Below are positions 43,963 through 54,007 of a DNA stretch of 64,000 nt, piece after piece. The position numbers were made by a program, and so were the translations under genes. The stretch's first letter is position 1. Each line of letters starts with the position of its first letter. Under the pieces are notes generated by a model. It had not been told where the DNA came from. It saw nothing but the letters and a program-made list of their open reading frames with translations, and made no database searches. Origin of the DNA: Pseudoalteromonas luteoviolacea NCIMB 1942 (GTDB lineage Bacteria > Pseudomonadota > Gammaproteobacteria > Enterobacterales > Alteromonadaceae); the NCBI RefSeq assembly GCF_001625595.1, contig NZ_AUXT01000181.1, forward strand, positions 62,001 through 126,000, in the 5' to 3' direction.

Positions 43963-45840
43963 TTAACCAACCGCTTGAAGCTTCGGCGATTTGGTGAGAG
44001 TTATGTCTGCCTCACCATTATCTTTTATGTTAAAAATGATTTCTAAGTTACTTTGGCTTGTTAAAAAGATAAGCGCTTCCTGTTCCATTTCCCTAACCAT
44101 ATCGGCAAGCTCTGGGCAACCTAGCTCTTTAAACATGGCTGCATATGCACAGTCAGAGATTGAAATTACGCTCTTCTGAGCACCTTCCTGATGTTCTTTT
44201 AGCGTAAAGAGGCCCAGCTTTGCGTAATTGCGTAGCCACGCAAGCCAGTACTGTAAAATTGCAGCTTCTTTATCATCAAACATATTGAATGACTCTGGGT
44301 TAGGCCACAACCAGCGCATTTCCATCTTGCCTGTCTCTAAAAACATTGCTCGGTACAGCTGATAGGCTTTTTCTTTACCTAGGAGTGCTCTCGCATTGCC
44401 ATATCCAGAGGTGAACATACTCATATCTTTGGTAATGGATTTCCATACTTCACTGTGTTCACCTTGATATTTGTCTCGCCAACTTTGTAAGCGCTTGCCA
44501 TCTCGACTCCAAGCCAAAAGCGTAGAGATCACAAATTTAGTAAAGCTAAAAGTATTCGTCGCTTCTTTTAGCGCATGCCAAATATCTGATTTATAAAGAT
44601 ACTCCTGCTGTCTTTTCGCCATTTTTGGGTGTTGATTGGAAACCGTATACCAGTTGAACCCTAAGTTTCTTAGGCTCGATGGTTCTGAAGATACACTGTC
44701 TATCCAACCAAACTCTTGATCTGCTTGGTGGAAATTTTGCTTGTCAGCATGCCTTACGGTCACACCGTACTGTGCAAGGGTTTGGAGTAAGATCTGGCGT
44801 GTTTCATAGGGGAGATGTTCAACAGCTTTTACGCCATAACTGGTTGTAAATACGTTATTCAACCAGCTTTCAACCGCTACACACGCCATTTTTGCGGTCA
44901 GCTCATAAGAAGAAACGACACCGTGTAACATTAACCCTGCGTGAGGATTGTTATCTGGATATACCCAGAGACAGGTATCGGGATCTGAGTCTTTTTTGGT
45001 TTTGAGCTTTTGACCATTATTGAAAAACATGTTTGAGAAAAACGCGTTCTTTCGTTCACCAAGGCGATATTTGCTCATAAATTTTGCAAATCCAAGCGTA
45101 AGGTGTTGGATATGATATCGGCTATCAAGTTGTTTTATGTCCAAATCATCGGCAACATGTACGCTATCAAGCCCTGCTACCTCAGGTGTAGCAAACGGGA
45201 TTAAATCTACCGGTTTCTTCTGGGCCGGAAAGGTAAATTGGTGATGACCGTCTTGCCAGGGCGTGCCAATTTTCTGGCGTGATCCCGCTCGCCAACAGGT
45301 AAGTTGGTTAGTGAAACTGGCTAAAATAGCCTGCGGACTTGTTTCACCACCGCCATACGCAGCGCCCATATACAAACGACATTGGTAGTGACCATTCGGT
45401 GATGCTTTTTGATGTGCCAACTCTGTCAGCAGCAGAGTCGAAATGCCAGGAGAAAATCCCATCCCTGTGAGCAAAAGGCGTTGCTTAGATTCGGCGCTTT
45501 TATGCAGAGTTAATATTTGATCAGCGGCATGCAGGCTATCATTAATATCTACAGCATCTATGTTGGCATCTAAACATAGCTGGTGTGCAATCATTGCGAA
45601 CTTGTCCATTGGCCCCAGTGCAATTACGGCTAAATCATACTGCGCTAGCGTTTTTACACAGTTAGTTTTGTCATTAATGTCGAAAGGCACATAGTCAATA
45701 TTTTCTGGCAAAACACCATCTTTAGGAGCACGCCTTGCGCCACAGCTAATTTTTAGTTCATGGTGACGTGTAGTGAGTAGGTGAATAATCCGCCTTCCAG
45801 ACTCCCCTGTACCTCCTAATACAATGATTTTCTTATTCAT
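43963..45840 (-). CDS. Saccharopine-dehydrogenase-like protein with extra C-terminal domain
   Basis: 625 residues. Rossmann start MNKKIIVLGGTGESGRRIIHLL and a saccharopine/homospermidine dehydrogenase-like body (about 1-370), with LLTGMGFSPGISTLLLTELA. The C-terminal ~220 residues form a second domain; the ISDCAYAAMFKELGCPELADM pattern (Cys564) faintly resembles L-2-amino-thiazoline-4-carboxylate hydrolase proteins (tentative). It overlaps the upstream paralogue by ATGA. Probably a NAD(P)H-dependent tailoring enzyme of the siderophore locus; substrate unknown. Confidence 0.7.
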   Translation of the reverse strand: MNKKIIVLGGTGESGRRIIHLLTTRHHELKISCGARRAPKDGVLPENIDYVPFDINDKTNCVKTLAQYDLAVIALGPMDKFAMIAHQLCLDANIDAVDINDSLHAADQILTLHKSAESKQRLLLTGMGFSPGISTLLLTELAHQKASPNGHYQCRLYMGAAYGGGETSPQAILASFTNQLTCWRAGSRQKIGTPWQDGHHQFTFPAQKKPVDLIPFATPEVAGLDSVHVADDLDIKQLDSRYHIQHLTLGFAKFMSKYRLGERKNAFFSNMFFNNGQKLKTKKDSDPDTCLWVYPDNNPHAGLMLHGVVSSYELTAKMACVAVESWLNNVFTTSYGVKAVEHLPYETRQILLQTLAQYGVTVRHADKQNFHQADQEFGWIDSVSSEPSSLRNLGFNWYTVSNQHPKMAKRQQEYLYKSDIWHALKEATNTFSFTKFVISTLLAWSRDGKRLQSWRDKYQGEHSEVWKSITKDMSMFTSGYGNARALLGKEKAYQLYRAMFLETGKMEMRWLWPNPESFNMFDDKEAAILQYWLAWLRNYAKLGLFTLKEHQEGAQKSVISISDCAYAAMFKELGCPELADMVREMEQEALIFLTSQSNLEIIFNIKDNGEADITLTKSPKLQAVG

Positions 45841-46973
45841 GCGGCCTCCGGCTTCGCTGTTTTGTCTACTGTGGTGAGCGTTAGGCCAGCGACGACGCCG
45901 GCCTGTTCTAAATCGCGGATAAAATCATTTGGGTCAACTGCTTCATGTAACATCATGGGACCAATTTTATCGATCTGCTTGTTCAGCAATTGCTTGGCAG
46001 TAATACCAATAATAAAACCGGTGGCTTGGTAAGTATCTTCGAGAATGATCTGGCCGCGGTGAATGTCACCGTTTACACATTCTATTTGCGCATCAACACC
46101 ATAAACAGGCGTAAGCTTTCGCATGTCCTTAGCTGATGCTTTGGTTAACCAGCGAGCAGCACGCGCGATGCTTTTATGGCTTTTATACATTTTAAAAATT
46201 TTGGCAACCATACAAACGAACATCGCGCGAGGGCCTAGGTTGGCACCATAAACCTTGGCTGTGTTAATGCCTTTTTCATTGGCGAGCTGAACAATTTCTT
46301 CAGCGTAGATAAGCATGGTGGACGCTGTTTCAATGGGCTCTGGAAAGTACGCTTTAGTACCAGCTTTAGAGAACTTCTCAGATTTAATCTGGCTATTTTC
46401 TAAGTAACAAAATCCACGTTCATGGCCAAAGTCGCCTAATCCGTGGATAATGTCCCAGGCAGAATTGTAACTCCACGCGTCTCGGCCAACATATTGCACC
46501 TCCAGCGATTTTACGGTCTTGTCACCACTTTTTTGCTGAATAAGATAAGCAGGGAAAACACCTGAAAGGCCAGGTAATAAGCCAACGTTGATAATTAACG
46601 GCACCTCGCTGACTTTGCGTTTTTCATGGGCATGGAGCGATGCATAAACTGGGTCATAGCCACCTGCGTCGATGATTGGTACATTTAATTCTTTACACGC
46701 TAGTACTATCTGGTCACCGATGATACCTGACGGGCCAACGCACGCGACGACCAGATCTATCCCCTTGAGGTGGACCTTTAATTCTTCAGTATTTTGAGCG
46801 TCAAGCTGAATGGTGTTTATACGGTCTTGATATTGCAAAATTGCACTGGGCAATGAGGCTTTTCTACGCGAGGCGAATGTGAGCGTTGCTTCGGTATGCT
46901 GGAGCAGGTATTCTGCTGCTTTTAAGCCTACTTGACCAGTACCACCGAGCAATAACACAGATTGAGATTGCAT
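45837..46973 (-). CDS. Saccharopine-dehydrogenase-like NADP-binding protein
   Basis: 378 residues. NAD(P)-binding motif LLLGGTGQVGLKAAEYLL, LVVACVGPSGIIGDQIVLACKELNVPIIDAGGYDPVY and a central NVGLLPGLSGVFPAYLI block, as in saccharopine/carboxynorspermidine-type dehydrogenases. No lysine-pathway gene is nearby, so a role in secondary metabolism is more likely. Paralogous to, and translationally coupled with, the 625-residue protein. It follows the TonB receptor gene after a hairpin. Confidence in the fold is high, in the reaction low. Confidence 0.72.
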   Translation of the reverse strand: MQSQSVLLLGGTGQVGLKAAEYLLQHTEATLTFASRRKASLPSAILQYQDRINTIQLDAQNTEELKVHLKGIDLVVACVGPSGIIGDQIVLACKELNVPIIDAGGYDPVYASLHAHEKRKVSEVPLIINVGLLPGLSGVFPAYLIQQKSGDKTVKSLEVQYVGRDAWSYNSAWDIIHGLGDFGHERGFCYLENSQIKSEKFSKAGTKAYFPEPIETASTMLIYAEEIVQLANEKGINTAKVYGANLGPRAMFVCMVAKIFKMYKSHKSIARAARWLTKASAKDMRKLTPVYGVDAQIECVNGDIHRGQIILEDTYQATGFIIGITAKQLLNKQIDKIGPMMLHEAVDPNDFIRDLEQAGVVAGLTLTTVDKTAKPEAA

Positions 46974-47023
46974 GGTAACTCCCTTATTAAGCGTATCAAC
47001 GCATTGATATCGTGTTGTCTAAA

Positions 47024-47053
47024 GTAAAAAGTGGCGCAAAGTATTTGCACCAC
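47024..47053 (-). terminator. Terminator or attenuator between receptor and dehydrogenase genes
   Basis: Minus-strand hairpin GTGGTGC (plus 47047-47053) / GCGCCAC (plus 47031-47037) with one wobble pair, followed on the minus strand by TTTTTAC. It probably gives partial termination after the receptor gene. Confidence 0.6.
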
Positions 47054-47071
47054 TGCTTGCTATTTTTCGAT

Positions 47072-49219
47072 TTAGAAATTGGTGCCAACAGTAAGGCCGA
47101 TACTTCTTGGGTTGCCAGCTTCTGCTGTCACACCGAAACCAAAGTTAAATTCAACTTTTGAGTAATATTCATCGAGGGCGTTTTTTACCCACAAGTGTGC
47201 GTACCAATTTTCGGTTTCAAGACCGACTTTGGCATTTAACAGGTGATATGCAGATTGTTTCATTTGGTTGCCCGCATCAAAGTAATGCTCACCCATGTAA
47301 ATGTTTTCTAGCTGTGTAAACAAGGTGTAGTCGCTGGTCAATTCAGTGCGGTTGCTGATTGATAAGTTTGCGCTGAACTTTGGTGTATTCGGCAGACGAT
47401 TATCAGAGTAATCCTCTACTACGCCAGTTGCGAAATTTAAACTTTTATATTCACTATATGTCGCATCTACATAGCTACTTGAGAAGCCGACAGTCCAGTC
47501 TGGATGGGGTTGATAGCGAGACTCAAACTCGATACCTTGACTGGCACTTTTACCCGCATTGTCGGTGATCACAGTGGTATTTTCTAACATCTGCTGAACT
47601 TGCTGATCGTCTAATGAGATGTAGAATGCCGTTAATGAGAAACTCAACTGATTATCCAGCGCTAAGGCCTTATAGGCGATTTCGTAGTTATTGCTGTATT
47701 CAGGTTCAAAGCTTGGTTTACTTAGGTTTGGATACAAAGTATCAAATCCACCCGCTCGATAGCCTTTACTCCAAGAGGCATAAATGAGGTCATCACTACC
47801 CGTTTGATATGAGAAGGCGAGCTTTGGTAGTACTTCGCTAAAGTCTTTTTCTCCATCATACTGGGTCGTGACACCGGTTGACTGAGAGTTAATGTTGATG
47901 TCAGCTTCACGCTGCTCTTTGTGATAACGCAGGCCTGCGATGACTGTGATGTCCTCGGTGATTGCATAATCAACCTGTCCAAATGCAGCCCATGCTTGAT
48001 CGTCTTTAATAGTAATTGAGCGGTCAACCATAGGGCCACTGCCTGGATACATCGCGGCAAAGTTTAAGTCATTTCTGGTCGTATTATGGGTGTTTGCCTT
48101 GTAGGCATATACGCCAACTAGCCAATGGTAATCTTCAGTATTTTTTGAGCTCCAACGCATTTCATGAGAAAGTTGGTCAAACTTTTCGGTAGAGTTACTA
48201 TGGAACTGATACCCAGCGTTATGCCCCGTATCCTGATCTGCTGTGTTGAAGTTGTCCCAGTCTCGCCAGCTTGTAATGGAGATAAAATCCACGTTGTCAC
48301 CAGCATAATCTAGCGTGACTGACGCGCCCAGTGCATCTCGATCATCTACCCCTTCAAAATCATGTTCTACTTGATCTGGGTTTGCTTTGATTTTCTTGAT
48401 AAGACCCATTGCATAGGAATCTCCACGAAAGCGTTCGTAGTCCACAACAAAGTTGGCTTCAAGGTTGTCGGATGCCACCCAACGTAGTTTTGTTCTCGCA
48501 CTGATGTCATCGCGTGCGCCAAAGTCTTTGTTAAGGTATGTATTTTCAATATGGCCATCGGCGTTATGTGCAGATACAGACATACCTAGGAATAAGTCAT
48601 CTTCATTGAGTGGGGTATTGACGCCTAAGCGAACTCGCTTAGAACCTAAGTTGTCTGCCGAAAATGTGCCCTTAAATTCTTGTACTTCATCAGGTTGTTT
48701 GGTGATTATATTGATAACACCAGCAAGGGAGTTTCCACCATAAAGTGTACCCTGTGGGCCCCTTAAGACTTCAACACGCTCTATGTCTACAAGGTCCAAG
48801 TCAAATATACTGTTACTGCTGTAATTTACGCCATCAACATAGAAACCGACAGTGGGCTCGGTAAATAGTCCTGGACCAATACCACGAATAAAGACGTTAC
48901 TATCTCTTCTGCCACCCCAGCTATATACGTGTAAGCTCGGAATTTCATGGCCTAGTTCTGTGATTGAATAAACTTCGGAATCAGCTAACTCTTGACCGAA
49001 AATTGCGGTAACACTAGATGCCACTTCCATGATGTTAGCAGTGCGTTTTTCAGAGGTGACTTCGATACGCTCTAAGTCGATTTGTGCGGCTTGCTCATCT
49101 GCATAAACAGAATAAGTTGCCCCTAAGCTAAGTGCGAGTATTGCACGTGAAACGTGACGGCTAAGTGTTGAAAGCGAGTGACCAGAATCGGCAGCAGGTG
49201 TCAGCTTATTGCGAGACAT
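47072..49219 (-). CDS. TonB-dependent siderophore receptor, FyuA-like
   Basis: 715 residues. Signal peptide about 1-40. The TonB box region (IERIEVTSEKR) is followed by the plug with RGIGPGLFTEPTVGFYVDGVNYS and VEVLRGPQGTLYGGNSLAG. The beta-barrel ends with the HLWVKNALDEYYS block and a terminal Phe (VGTNF). Plug wording and the late HYFDAGNQMKQSAYHLLNAKVG resemble FyuA, the yersiniabactin receptor. Outer-membrane uptake of ferri-siderophore. Downstream genes are the dehydrogenases; upstream lies the CACTACCC motif. Confidence 0.9.
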   Translation of the reverse strand: MSRNKLTPAADSGHSLSTLSRHVSRAILALSLGATYSVYADEQAAQIDLERIEVTSEKRTANIMEVASSVTAIFGQELADSEVYSITELGHEIPSLHVYSWGGRRDSNVFIRGIGPGLFTEPTVGFYVDGVNYSSNSIFDLDLVDIERVEVLRGPQGTLYGGNSLAGVINIITKQPDEVQEFKGTFSADNLGSKRVRLGVNTPLNEDDLFLGMSVSAHNADGHIENTYLNKDFGARDDISARTKLRWVASDNLEANFVVDYERFRGDSYAMGLIKKIKANPDQVEHDFEGVDDRDALGASVTLDYAGDNVDFISITSWRDWDNFNTADQDTGHNAGYQFHSNSTEKFDQLSHEMRWSSKNTEDYHWLVGVYAYKANTHNTTRNDLNFAAMYPGSGPMVDRSITIKDDQAWAAFGQVDYAITEDITVIAGLRYHKEQREADININSQSTGVTTQYDGEKDFSEVLPKLAFSYQTGSDDLIYASWSKGYRAGGFDTLYPNLSKPSFEPEYSNNYEIAYKALALDNQLSFSLTAFYISLDDQQVQQMLENTTVITDNAGKSASQGIEFESRYQPHPDWTVGFSSSYVDATYSEYKSLNFATGVVEDYSDNRLPNTPKFSANLSISNRTELTSDYTLFTQLENIYMGEHYFDAGNQMKQSAYHLLNAKVGLETENWYAHLWVKNALDEYYSKVEFNFGFGVTAEAGNPRSIGLTVGTNF

Positions 49220-49367
49220 ATTCAGTGAGCTCCTAATAACAACGAGTAGTAGAGTAGTTGGGCGTTATGTATTACTGCATCGGAAGTTTATGATTACTGC
49301 CTATACAGCAGCCTATCGGCTGGCCCTATTTTTATTGCCCGTTATTGTGTGAGTATGGGTATTTGGT

Positions 49368-49384
49368 CACTACCCGAAAAGGGT
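49368..49384 (-). promoter_or_regulatory. CACTACCC-N5-GGGT motif upstream of receptor gene
   Basis: On the plus strand CACTACCC (49368-49375), 5 bases, GGGT (49381-49384). It contains an inverted ACCC-N5-GGGT and recurs at 57971 with identical spacing. About 150 bases upstream of the receptor start. Candidate binding site for the AraC regulator. Confidence 0.55.
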
Positions 49385-49430
49385 CATTACCCCCTCTAAG
49401 CGGGTTTTTTTAAGGGGAAGTTGGTCGTTG

Positions 49431-49468
49431 ATAAAAGGCTACTGAAATCAGCATTTTCATTAGTAGCC
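49431..49468 (-). terminator. Intrinsic terminator of the uptake operon
   Basis: Minus strand: GGCTACT (plus 49462-49468) / AGTAGCC (plus 49437-49443) with an 18-base loop, followed by TTTTAT. Closes the operon that ends with the ABC-M1 gene. Confidence 0.7.
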
Positions 49469-49484
49469 ATTTTGTAAAGGGGGA

Positions 49485-52400
49485 TTACAGTTGTCGCACA
49501 TTGTCACTGTACGCAATGTCTACAAATGCCCCATTTTCGTTAATGAAAAGCTTTTTAGGAAGCCTCGGTAACAGCATTCTCAACTCAGCTTGTCCATTAT
49601 TAAAATACACATCGCGCACATGCGTTGGGGTGTTATCGCTTGGAGCAAAATGCAAGTTGATTGTTGCCGCCCCAGAATAGGGCACGCGGGATGCCCCTGC
49701 CTCACCTTGTTCAATCCTAACAGCTTTAAGGTTTACAACTAAGCTATAGTAATTGTCATCAAGCTTGTCAACTTGTACGCTTCGAACCGTGAAATCATGT
49801 AGCACCACTTGCTGATACAAAGCCTGTAATTGGGCCTTGTGTCGATCATTTTGAACCCAATGCATCAATTTATTGAACAAATGTGAAGCGGAAACAAATT
49901 TCAGGCCTCTGTGGTCTTCGTATTGGGCTAACACAGTTTTAATCACCTGACGAAATTGCGTATCACCGATGAGTTGGGATGCAGCGTATACAGCAAGCTG
50001 AGACTTGCTAATGGCGTAAGGTTGCTGAGTTAAAGTCAGCGCACTTTTCTCCGTGCTAGATTCTTTGGTGCGTTCAAGCAAATATTCATCAGTGATGATA
50101 GACAGTAACTGTTGCCTCGCATCACTGCTTAACTGTGCTTTTGTCAGAGCAAACCAGGTTGGAATACCCTCGGAAAGCAAAGGGTAACCTTCAGAGTTGG
50201 CAATCGCGATAGTTTGCCACCAAACTTGCGCTACTAAACGGTGCAGGCTGTACCCTAACCAATCAACTTTGGGTAAAGATTGATAGTTGTGTTGCCAAGC
50301 AGACATTTCAGGAATGAGGATTAAGTTTGCACTGACTGTTTGTTCCCCCATTCCTTGTGGTATTGCGGCTACTTTTAGACTGTCATAAGGGTAAGCACCA
50401 AAAACGGCTTCACCTTGTTCAAGTGCATGCTTTGCACCTTGTAGCATTATGTCGAGCACAGAATCATCAGCTGTGACATAGAACAATTCTATGGTGACTT
50501 CTTTCTTATACTGTGTGCTAACCCATTTTGCTTGTTTAGTTTTGTACTGTGCACTGACAATGGCGGGTTTCCAATGACTGGCTGTGGTCGTTTCGTAAGT
50601 AAAAGTGTGGTGTGTATTGCTCACCTCATGGCTTATCAACTCTCCAGATGCAACCACAACTTGATCAACAGGAGCTTCGATAGACAGCTTATAGGTCATA
50701 AGATCCGCATCATTGCTCTGATAAACATCAGGTGTGCTCGATTGGGTGAAATAGTCCTCTGCTAATATAGGCAGCTGGTATTTTTCTCGCAGCGCATTGT
50801 CTTTGATCATTTTATTGCGCTCAAAACCCATCGCTGGCCAGAAACCTGTGTTGATGTAGCTCGCATCGTTGGTGATGTTTCCCTGGTATTCCGTGGCAAC
50901 ATTTTGATAGCCGCGATACTTCACTGATGCCGATAGTGTAATTTCACTTTGTTGACTGGGTGGTTGAGGTGCTTCAAGCGGCCATATTGCGACCTGATGC
51001 GTGTAGTCGTTAATCAAAGGTGTTAAAGCATGCCCATTGGCACTGACTCCATTAATAAACACTGACTCTTCGGTGTTAATGAATAGGTGTTCGATGTCAA
51101 ACTGATGGGGGTTTGTGAGAGACAAGTGTGCAGTGTAATTCAGCGCGCGTGCACTTGGGTCTAGTGATAAGGTTATGTCCGCATGCCTAATTTTAGGTTG
51201 TGGTTGTGTCTCATATTGGCGGTATAGATTTTCATAATCCGCTTGTTGCGCATACCCTTGTGCTTTGGTTTTAAACTGACCATTTACAATCATCTCGTTA
51301 TAAATGGAATAAGCCTGATAGGTAAATACCAAACTAGCCAGTACCATAATAGAAATTGAGCGCGGCGCGATTTTTCGAGGTAATGAAATTAACCTTTCTT
51401 TAAATGGTGCGATCACACCTCTTGGCCACAACCAACTGACAAGCACTAACAATACGCAGTAAAAACTGAGCCAATAAACCATGATGTTTAGGTCTCTTGT
51501 GACAAACTGCTCAGTCGATGCAAGTTCTGACAATTTTGCTATTGATGGCCAAGCCCACAAAAACATGAAGTTTTCTACGGCGTTAGTTTCATTAAAAATG
51601 GCAGGCGAAATACACAGCATTACTGCGATTACCTGTGCTGCAATTTTTGACTGCACCAGCCCGTAACTGATGATAGCAATAAACACATATGCGAGCATCA
51701 ACGGCAACAAAACCAAAAAGCTTAAGTGCAGTAAACTTTGCCAGTCAGGATCTATATAGCCTTGTAGTATTTGTGAGCCAAGCAAACCTGAAACCGGAAC
51801 CAGAGTTAGTACACCTGCGACAATCACGGCACCAACAATATGGCTCAATGGTGCTTGCCAGTCAGGAGCAGGACAAACAGCGACGAGCTGTGCAGTATTG
51901 AGCTGATGATCTTTGTGACATTGATCAACCACAAAGAAAGAGGCTGCGAGCATGGTGAAGATTAAACTTGGGTAAATTAAGACGGGCAAGAGCGTATGGG
52001 TTTTTGGCAGAATGGCCGCACTGCCTTCTATACCAGGCAAGCGGTAGCTTAATCCAGCGATAATTAACATCAGGGATAGAGTCACCATCGACAAGTAAAA
52101 CGCTTTATTAGTAATAATTTGCCGTGCTTGTTGATAGCCTGCGTGAGCACTGAACTTGATCCAATAGGTGATTGCATCGTCAGTAACCAGTGTTAAGGGG
52201 GCCATGGTTAGCTTCCCAGTACCAGGTATTTGCCGCTGGGTTTTTGCCCCTTGTTTAGCTGCTGTTTTTTGGCTGTTGCTTGTCCTGAACGTTGCTAAAT
52301 CGAAGCGCCACCATGCGAATGCCAGTATCACCAATGCCAGTGCTAAATAGAGTAAGCGATTATAAAGCAGCGCACCGTCTAAGCTCAAAAACTGGCTCAT

Positions 52401-53099
52401 TCTTTGCTCTGCCGTCCAATAAAATATTTGTCCTTCAACAGTGACTTTGCCCAAAGGGTCAACAATTTGTAGCCAAGGTGCTTGTGGAGCACCGTCGCCA
52501 AACAAAGCCGTGATCAATACAAACATGCCAACAGCCATCATCATTGAGGCGTATGCTGGCGTGGCACGTCCAGTGAGCGCGGTTAAGGCAAACGGAATTG
52601 CCGTATAAACAATACATGCAGGCACCACCCACAACAGCATGGCATGTATTATATGTGGCCAAGAGGTGGCGATGAAGTCGCTGGCAGGGTAGAGCCCAAA
52701 GAGGTTTGATACGATGGGTAGAGTCACCATCGCGATGGCAACTGAACTCATCACCATGAGCACAATCACCAAGCAAGCCAAGTACTTACCGATGAAGTAG
52801 TGTTTACTATTAATATCAAAGCTATACAAGTAATCTGCGGTTTTTGAGTTCAGATCTTTAAGTAGCGTGGGGATCACCAAAGCGCTGCCTACGGTTGCTG
52901 CCCAAAATGTGTAGTACATAAACAGGTAATAGATCGCATACGGAGAGTTACGTGCTACTCTGCCACTTTGCATTAGTGCGTCCCATTCACCCCCCAACAT
53001 CTCTCGATAGCCCATGACAATCATGGCTATCAAGCAACCCCATGTGGCCACGGAGCGCAATCGATATTTCAGCTCAAATAAAAAACTAGTTAAAAACAT
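49485..53099 (-). CDS. ABC-2 permease fused to an M1-peptidase-like domain with degenerate zinc motif
   Basis: 1204 residues. Residues 1-~590 hold about a dozen transmembrane segments in two ABC-2-like halves (an MFLTSFLFELKYRL start, a second half near 320-560). Residues ~620-1150 resemble an M1 aminopeptidase: PQGMGEQTVSANLILIPEM, then LHRLVAQVWW where active members have HExxH-xx-WW. Here it reads HRLVA (His953, Arg954, Ala957), so two key positions are lost. SEGIPTW (Glu977) keeps the third ligand. Likely a pseudo-peptidase acting in substrate binding or gating. The upstream ATPase gene is 9 bases away. Confidence 0.8.
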   Translation of the reverse strand: MFLTSFLFELKYRLRSVATWGCLIAMIVMGYREMLGGEWDALMQSGRVARNSPYAIYYLFMYYTFWAATVGSALVIPTLLKDLNSKTADYLYSFDINSKHYFIGKYLACLVIVLMVMSSVAIAMVTLPIVSNLFGLYPASDFIATSWPHIIHAMLLWVVPACIVYTAIPFALTALTGRATPAYASMMMAVGMFVLITALFGDGAPQAPWLQIVDPLGKVTVEGQIFYWTAEQRMSQFLSLDGALLYNRLLYLALALVILAFAWWRFDLATFRTSNSQKTAAKQGAKTQRQIPGTGKLTMAPLTLVTDDAITYWIKFSAHAGYQQARQIITNKAFYLSMVTLSLMLIIAGLSYRLPGIEGSAAILPKTHTLLPVLIYPSLIFTMLAASFFVVDQCHKDHQLNTAQLVAVCPAPDWQAPLSHIVGAVIVAGVLTLVPVSGLLGSQILQGYIDPDWQSLLHLSFLVLLPLMLAYVFIAIISYGLVQSKIAAQVIAVMLCISPAIFNETNAVENFMFLWAWPSIAKLSELASTEQFVTRDLNIMVYWLSFYCVLLVLVSWLWPRGVIAPFKERLISLPRKIAPRSISIMVLASLVFTYQAYSIYNEMIVNGQFKTKAQGYAQQADYENLYRQYETQPQPKIRHADITLSLDPSARALNYTAHLSLTNPHQFDIEHLFINTEESVFINGVSANGHALTPLINDYTHQVAIWPLEAPQPPSQQSEITLSASVKYRGYQNVATEYQGNITNDASYINTGFWPAMGFERNKMIKDNALREKYQLPILAEDYFTQSSTPDVYQSNDADLMTYKLSIEAPVDQVVVASGELISHEVSNTHHTFTYETTTASHWKPAIVSAQYKTKQAKWVSTQYKKEVTIELFYVTADDSVLDIMLQGAKHALEQGEAVFGAYPYDSLKVAAIPQGMGEQTVSANLILIPEMSAWQHNYQSLPKVDWLGYSLHRLVAQVWWQTIAIANSEGYPLLSEGIPTWFALTKAQLSSDARQQLLSIITDEYLLERTKESSTEKSALTLTQQPYAISKSQLAVYAASQLIGDTQFRQVIKTVLAQYEDHRGLKFVSASHLFNKLMHWVQNDRHKAQLQALYQQVVLHDFTVRSVQVDKLDDNYYSLVVNLKAVRIEQGEAGASRVPYSGAATINLHFAPSDNTPTHVRDVYFNNGQAELRMLLPRLPKKLFINENGAFVDIAYSDNVRQL

Positions 53100-53108
53100 A
53101 TGTACTCC

Positions 53109-53984
53109 TTAAACCGTCAGCTCAGGGACATAGCTGAAGTAAAAATCTTCTAGATCAGGAGTGCTTTGTGTAAAGCTTGCAGCTGGTGCAGTCTCACTTT
53201 GGATAGTGGCTTGTATATCGCCTTTAACAATGCGTGTTGAAATCACTTTGTGATTGAGCCTAAGCTGGGCTAATTCATCACGAGAGACCGACTTGTGCCA
53301 AATTTGTCGCTCAATGGATGCGACGAGTTCATCTGGTTTGCCCCGCGCCAGTATGCTTCCTCGGTTGAGAATGCCCATGTCGCTGCACAGGTTTGTTACA
53401 TCGCCAACGATATGTGTTGATAGGATAACAATTGCGCTGTCAGTCAACTGATGCAAAATACTGTAAAAGCGATTGCGCTCAGCTGGGTCTAAGCCTGCGG
53501 TCGGTTCATCAACAATGATCACTTTTGGGTTTGAGAGCAAAACTTGTGCGATGCCAAAGCGCTGACGCATCCCACCTGAGTAGGTATCTACTGATTTATG
53601 GCAGTGCTCAGTGAGGTTTACGAGTTCCAAAAGTTCACCTATTCTGCTGTTTCGCTCCTTGGCATTTTTAATGCCTTTTAAACGGGCAAAGTAATCCAGC
53701 ATATCAGTAGCAGATGCATTTGCATAAACGCCAAAATCTTGGGGCAAATAGCCAAGTTGACGGCGAAACTCAGTCGGGTTTGCAAATATATTTTGCCCAT
53801 CAAAGTGTATTTCTCCGCTGTCCGGTGTTTGCAATGTGGCTATGGTACGCATAATGCTGCTTTTACCGGCACCGTTTGGACCAAGTAAGCCAAACATCCC
53901 TTTGCCTATGGTTAAGTTGACGGCTTTAAGTGCATGTACACCATTTGAATATGTTTTTGATACGTCGCGAATTTCTAATTCCAT
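53109..53984 (-). CDS. ABC transporter ATP-binding protein
   Basis: 291 residues. Walker A LLGPNGAGKSSIMR, signature SGGMRQRFGIAQVLL, Walker B VIIVDEPTAGLDP, H loop LSTHIVGD. The pattern and the adjacent permease-M1 protein fit the ABC-2/M1 exporter family. It begins 23 bases after the FecE-type ATPase. Presumably the energiser of the large fusion permease, giving a system separate from the siderophore importer. Confidence 0.9.
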   Translation of the reverse strand: MELEIRDVSKTYSNGVHALKAVNLTIGKGMFGLLGPNGAGKSSIMRTIATLQTPDSGEIHFDGQNIFANPTEFRRQLGYLPQDFGVYANASATDMLDYFARLKGIKNAKERNSRIGELLELVNLTEHCHKSVDTYSGGMRQRFGIAQVLLSNPKVIIVDEPTAGLDPAERNRFYSILHQLTDSAIVILSTHIVGDVTNLCSDMGILNRGSILARGKPDELVASIERQIWHKSVSRDELAQLRLNHKVISTRIVKGDIQATIQSETAPAASFTQSTPDLEDFYFSYVPELTV

Positions 53985-54007
53985 CTCACTGGCTTCTGTT
54001 GTTGATT

